Assembly: GCA_002435755.1 (NCBI GenBank) | Contig: DIYH01000017.1 | Location: forward strand, 269,739 to 333,738 | Direction: 5' to 3' | Source of the DNA: Flammeovirgaceae bacterium UBA6059 | GTDB lineage: Bacteria; Bacteroidota; Bacteroidia; Cytophagales; Cyclobacteriaceae | Length of the DNA: 64,000 nucleotides | Shown: positions 62,082-64,000 of the stretch, one piece after another | Position numbering within the stretch: the stretch's first letter is position 1 | Layout: each line of letters opens with the position of its first letter | Translations under genes and position numbers: made by a program | The notes under the pieces: model-generated | Databases searched by the model: none | Seen by the model: only the letters and a program-made list of their open reading frames with translations | What the model was told of the DNA's origin: nothing

Positions 62082-62933
62082 ATGAATGAATTTAGTTTTA
62101 TCGAATTCTACACCAATCTTCAAAAAGACTTTAATGATTCGGGTTCAAGTGTTAATCAATTGGAGGTATTCAATTGGAATCATATGAATTGGTCTGGAGA
62201 TGAACCATATTACGATGAGGAGGAGCCATTTTATGAAGAGCGATTGACAGAAACGCTAAAGCTAATTCAACTAAAAATCGAATTTGCATATGAATTTTTA
62301 GGCTTGGAAAAAATGTCTCTAAAGCTTGAAAATGAACTGAAAACGTACCAAGGTAAATATGGCGAACTGAGTTTTATTCCGCATCTAGATGTATTTTATT
62401 CCAAGGTAGAATGGATTCTGAAAAGGCACCTAAGTGCTCTAACTTCTCACATTAAGATCGGCGCAGACAGTGAATATGAAAATACAAATTCAAGAATACT
62501 ACTTGAAAGAATTCTCAGAGGAACAGCCAAGCTATTGGCTGATCGCCAAATTGAACCATCGAACGAGAAAATAGTTCGTGGCGAAGTATACAAGACTCTG
62601 ATTCATATTTTTCCTGATACAGTGAGAGAGATACCAATTGCTAAAATCTCAAAAACCTATAAACCTGATATTGGTCTCAAGAGAATCAAGAGTGCTATTG
62701 AATACAAATTCGTAGATTCTGTAGATGAAGCTAAAACTGCAATTGGAGGTATATTCGAAGATATTCAAGCTTATGAAGGGTCTGAAGATTGGACGACCTT
62801 TTATGCCGTGTTATATATGACCGATCACTATTTGACTCAAGATCAAGTGGAGGAAGAGTTTAAGCTATCCAGTGTACCCCATCATTGGAAACCTATTGTG
62901 GTTTATGGTAAGGGAAAAAGAACGCCCAAATAG
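62082..62933 (+). CDS. Solitary PD-(D/E)XK nuclease-like protein
   Basis: A 283-residue cytoplasmic protein. The C-terminal third has Asp196 in YKPDIGLK and Glu207-x-Lys209 in SAIEYKFVD, the D-(x10)-E-x-K core of PD-(D/E)XK nucleases, preceded by Glu168 on a helix and followed by FEDIQAYEGSEDWTTFYAVL, a typical alpha/beta continuation. The N-terminal two thirds are helical and acidic. No methyltransferase, helicase or other defence partner is adjacent. The gene is clearly more AT-rich than neighbouring genes, which suggests transfer. Similar nuclease domains occur in restriction and abortive-infection proteins; the role here is open. Confidence 0.68.
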   Translation: MNEFSFIEFYTNLQKDFNDSGSSVNQLEVFNWNHMNWSGDEPYYDEEEPFYEERLTETLKLIQLKIEFAYEFLGLEKMSLKLENELKTYQGKYGELSFIPHLDVFYSKVEWILKRHLSALTSHIKIGADSEYENTNSRILLERILRGTAKLLADRQIEPSNEKIVRGEVYKTLIHIFPDTVREIPIAKISKTYKPDIGLKRIKSAIEYKFVDSVDEAKTAIGGIFEDIQAYEGSEDWTTFYAVLYMTDHYLTQDQVEEEFKLSSVPHHWKPIVVYGKGKRTPK

Positions 62934-62954
62934 ACACATAGCATATTATGTAGG

Positions 62955-62973
62955 GAGCATTAAATTAATGCTC
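62955..62973. repeat. 19-bp palindrome downstream of nuclease-like gene
   Basis: GAGCATTAA-A-TTAATGCTC, nine-base arms around one base, 22 nt after the stop. Not followed by a T run, so a weak terminator or a binding site. Confidence 0.45.
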
Positions 62974-63036
62974 AAAGAGATAAATTAGTTACAGTTAGAA
63001 ACAATAACTGGTCTATAATTAGTTTAGTAAAACAGA

Positions 63037-63069
63037 GAAAAGCCCGAGGAACTCATCCCCAGGCTTTTC
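63037..63069. terminator. Terminator of pirin gene (minus), possibly bidirectional
   Basis: GAAAAGCC (63037-63044) / GGCTTTTC (63062-63069) with partial inner pairing. On the minus strand it follows the pirin stop by about 20 nt and continues into TCTGTTTT. Confidence 0.65.
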
Positions 63070-63089
63070 AATTATCTAATTATCTGTTC

Positions 63090-63809
63090 CTATCGAGCCA
63101 ACTCCAACATCGGTACTTCGATGAAAAGCAGCTTGGCGTCTGTAGACGCGGAGATACTCACCTGATCCGTTTCCCAAACGCCTAAGCCATCTCTTTTGCT
63201 CAAGGTGGTATCTGTCACTTCAGCTTCACCTTCCAGCACAAATACGTACACGCCATTGCCAGTGTGATTCATCTGATAATAGATGGATGATCCACTGGAC
63301 AAATCACTCAATGAGAAGTACGCATCTTGGTTGATCCAGACGGCCTGATCATCAGTAGGAGAGACCACAGTCTGGATGGCATTATCACGTCCGGCTATAT
63401 CGAATGTCTTCTGATCATAGCGAGGTGTGATGTTGCGCTCTTTTGGCAATACCCAAATCTGCAGGAAATTGACTTCCTTGTCAGGGTTGGGGTTAAACTC
63501 GCTGTGTTGCAAGCCACTGCCTGCCGACATGATCTGTACATCTCCCGTCTCGATGATTTCACCACGACCGGTGCTGTCCTCATGCTTCAAGTCACCACGC
63601 AGGGGTATGGACACGATCTCCATGTTGTCATGGGGGTGGGTACCAAAGCCAGCACCACCTTTCACAACATCATCGTTAAGCACGCGCAGCGCGCCGAAGT
63701 TGACACGATCGGGGTTGTAGTATCTTCCAAAGCTGAAGGTATGCTTGCTGTCCAACCATCCGAAGTTGGCTGATCCTCTTGTTTCTGCTTTGTGCAATAC
63801 AGTTTTCAT
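63090..63809 (-). CDS. Pirin family protein (cupin, quercetinase-like)
   Basis: A 239-residue bicupin of the pirin/YhhW family. Metal ligands in the first cupin are in FGTHPHDNMEIVS (about 55-67) and SGLQHSEFN (about 98-106); the start RGSANFGWLDSKHTFSFGRY is the family signature. Bacterial members such as YhhW degrade quercetin or act as redox cofactors. The second cupin lacks obvious ligands, as is usual. A canonical Shine-Dalgarno and an inverted repeat lie upstream. Confidence 0.9.
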   Translation of the reverse strand: MKTVLHKAETRGSANFGWLDSKHTFSFGRYYNPDRVNFGALRVLNDDVVKGGAGFGTHPHDNMEIVSIPLRGDLKHEDSTGRGEIIETGDVQIMSAGSGLQHSEFNPNPDKEVNFLQIWVLPKERNITPRYDQKTFDIAGRDNAIQTVVSPTDDQAVWINQDAYFSLSDLSSGSSIYYQMNHTGNGVYVFVLEGEAEVTDTTLSKRDGLGVWETDQVSISASTDAKLLFIEVPMLELAR

Positions 63810-63815
63810 TGTGTT

Positions 63816-63821
63816 CTCCTT
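63816..63821 (-). promoter_or_regulatory. Strong Shine-Dalgarno for pirin gene
   Basis: On the minus strand AAGGAG lies six nt before the ATG at 63809. Nearly all other genes here have A-rich leaders without such a site. Confidence 0.6.
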
Positions 63822-63829
63822 TTTTTTAT

Positions 63830-63867
63830 GTGTTGAGTTGAATCCTTTCTCATCTTCAACTCAACAC
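63830..63867. promoter_or_regulatory. Perfect 13-bp inverted repeat upstream of pirin gene
   Basis: GTGTTGAGTTGAA (63830-63842) and TTCAACTCAACAC (63855-63867), 12-nt spacer, ending 9 nt from the Shine-Dalgarno. Without a T run on either strand it is not a terminator; an operator or leader hairpin is more likely. Confidence 0.6.
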
Positions 63868-63920
63868 GGGTTGTTTGTTATTTCCATTTATTCCCATTGG
63901 CAACCTTAGCCTTAATGCAG

Positions 63921-63979
63921 CCTGAGGTTCTCGAAGGCGACCCTTAAGCCCTCTACATGCACCCTTCGAGAACCTCAGG
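63921..63979. repeat. 17-bp perfect inverted repeat at window end
   Basis: CCTGAGGTTCTCGAAGG (63921-63937) and CCTTCGAGAACCTCAGG (63963-63979) around 25 nt, followed by a further CTTCGCGAAG palindrome. Looks like a dispersed GC-rich palindromic repeat; it runs to the window edge, so its full extent is unseen. Confidence 0.6.
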
Positions 63980-64000
63980 GTGCGCTTCGCGAAGGATGGG

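Noticed and set aside
1..64000. Prophage, insertion sequence or integrative element
   Set aside because: No transposase, integrase, recombinase, terminase or capsid-like protein and no tRNA attachment site were seen; the repeats found are short and non-coding.

Overview
The window is chromosomal DNA of a Bacteroidota bacterium, most likely a marine member of the Cytophagales (inference from gene content, not from a marker-gene comparison). Signs of this: a type IX secretion C-terminal sorting domain, ECF sigma/FecR/STN-domain signalling, SusC-like plug sequences, a menI-menF-menD-menB menaquinone operon, a Bacteroidota-type putative porin and DUF2490 protein, starts that mostly lack Shine-Dalgarno sequences, and TAnnTTTG boxes 21-30 nt upstream of several starts. 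No tRNA, rRNA, CRISPR array, transposase, integrase or phage structural gene was seen.

Layout. 1-8.0 kb: 3' part of a topoisomerase IV A subunit gene, trmH, sanA-like, an HPt protein, a TerB-like protein, rhomboid protease, a secreted nucleotide pyrophosphatase/phosphodiesterase, a PA0069-type radical SAM protein and mgsA. 8.1-20.5 kb: two paralogous MG2-domain proteins that carry a SusC-type plug motif but no barrel. The second closes an ECF sigma - STN protein - FecR cluster; coaX and a menE-like ligase lie between the two. 20.5-24.7 kb: menaquinone operon. 24.7-34 kb: housekeeping genes (phosphatase, TPR protein, zinc-ribbon protein + Nif3, lpxK-porin-miaE, thioredoxin) and a lipoprotein with an internal duplication. 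34-38.4 kb: one 1449-residue surface protein made of four PKD-like + DUF285 modules with a T9SS tail. 38.7-51.8 kb: an uncharacterised conserved protein, a TerB-ABCG fusion, two small exported proteins, a Tat-exported PLP enzyme, a MacB/FtsX-type permease, and a lipid group of sterol desaturase, sigma factor and acyl desaturase.

51.8-64 kb is the accessory part. It holds two copies of a roughly 270-nt hairpin-rich repeat with compensating base changes, a lipoprotein gene broken by one in-frame TAG, two 82-bp elements bounded by the same 15-mer, a molybdopterin enzyme, a gamma-glutamyltransferase homologue lacking the usual substrate Arg, a ParE/antitoxin pair, a DUF4386 gene frameshifted by an exact 11-bp tandem duplication, a solitary AT-rich PD-(D/E)XK protein, a pirin gene with a strong Shine-Dalgarno and a 13-bp inverted repeat upstream, and a 17-bp inverted repeat at the end.

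The strongest candidates for undescribed biology are the 82-bp paired-dyad elements, the structured repeats, the possible 11-bp on/off switch, and the sigma/STN/FecR/MG2-plug locus, in which pieces normally fused in one TonB-dependent transducer are split over separate genes without a barrel.
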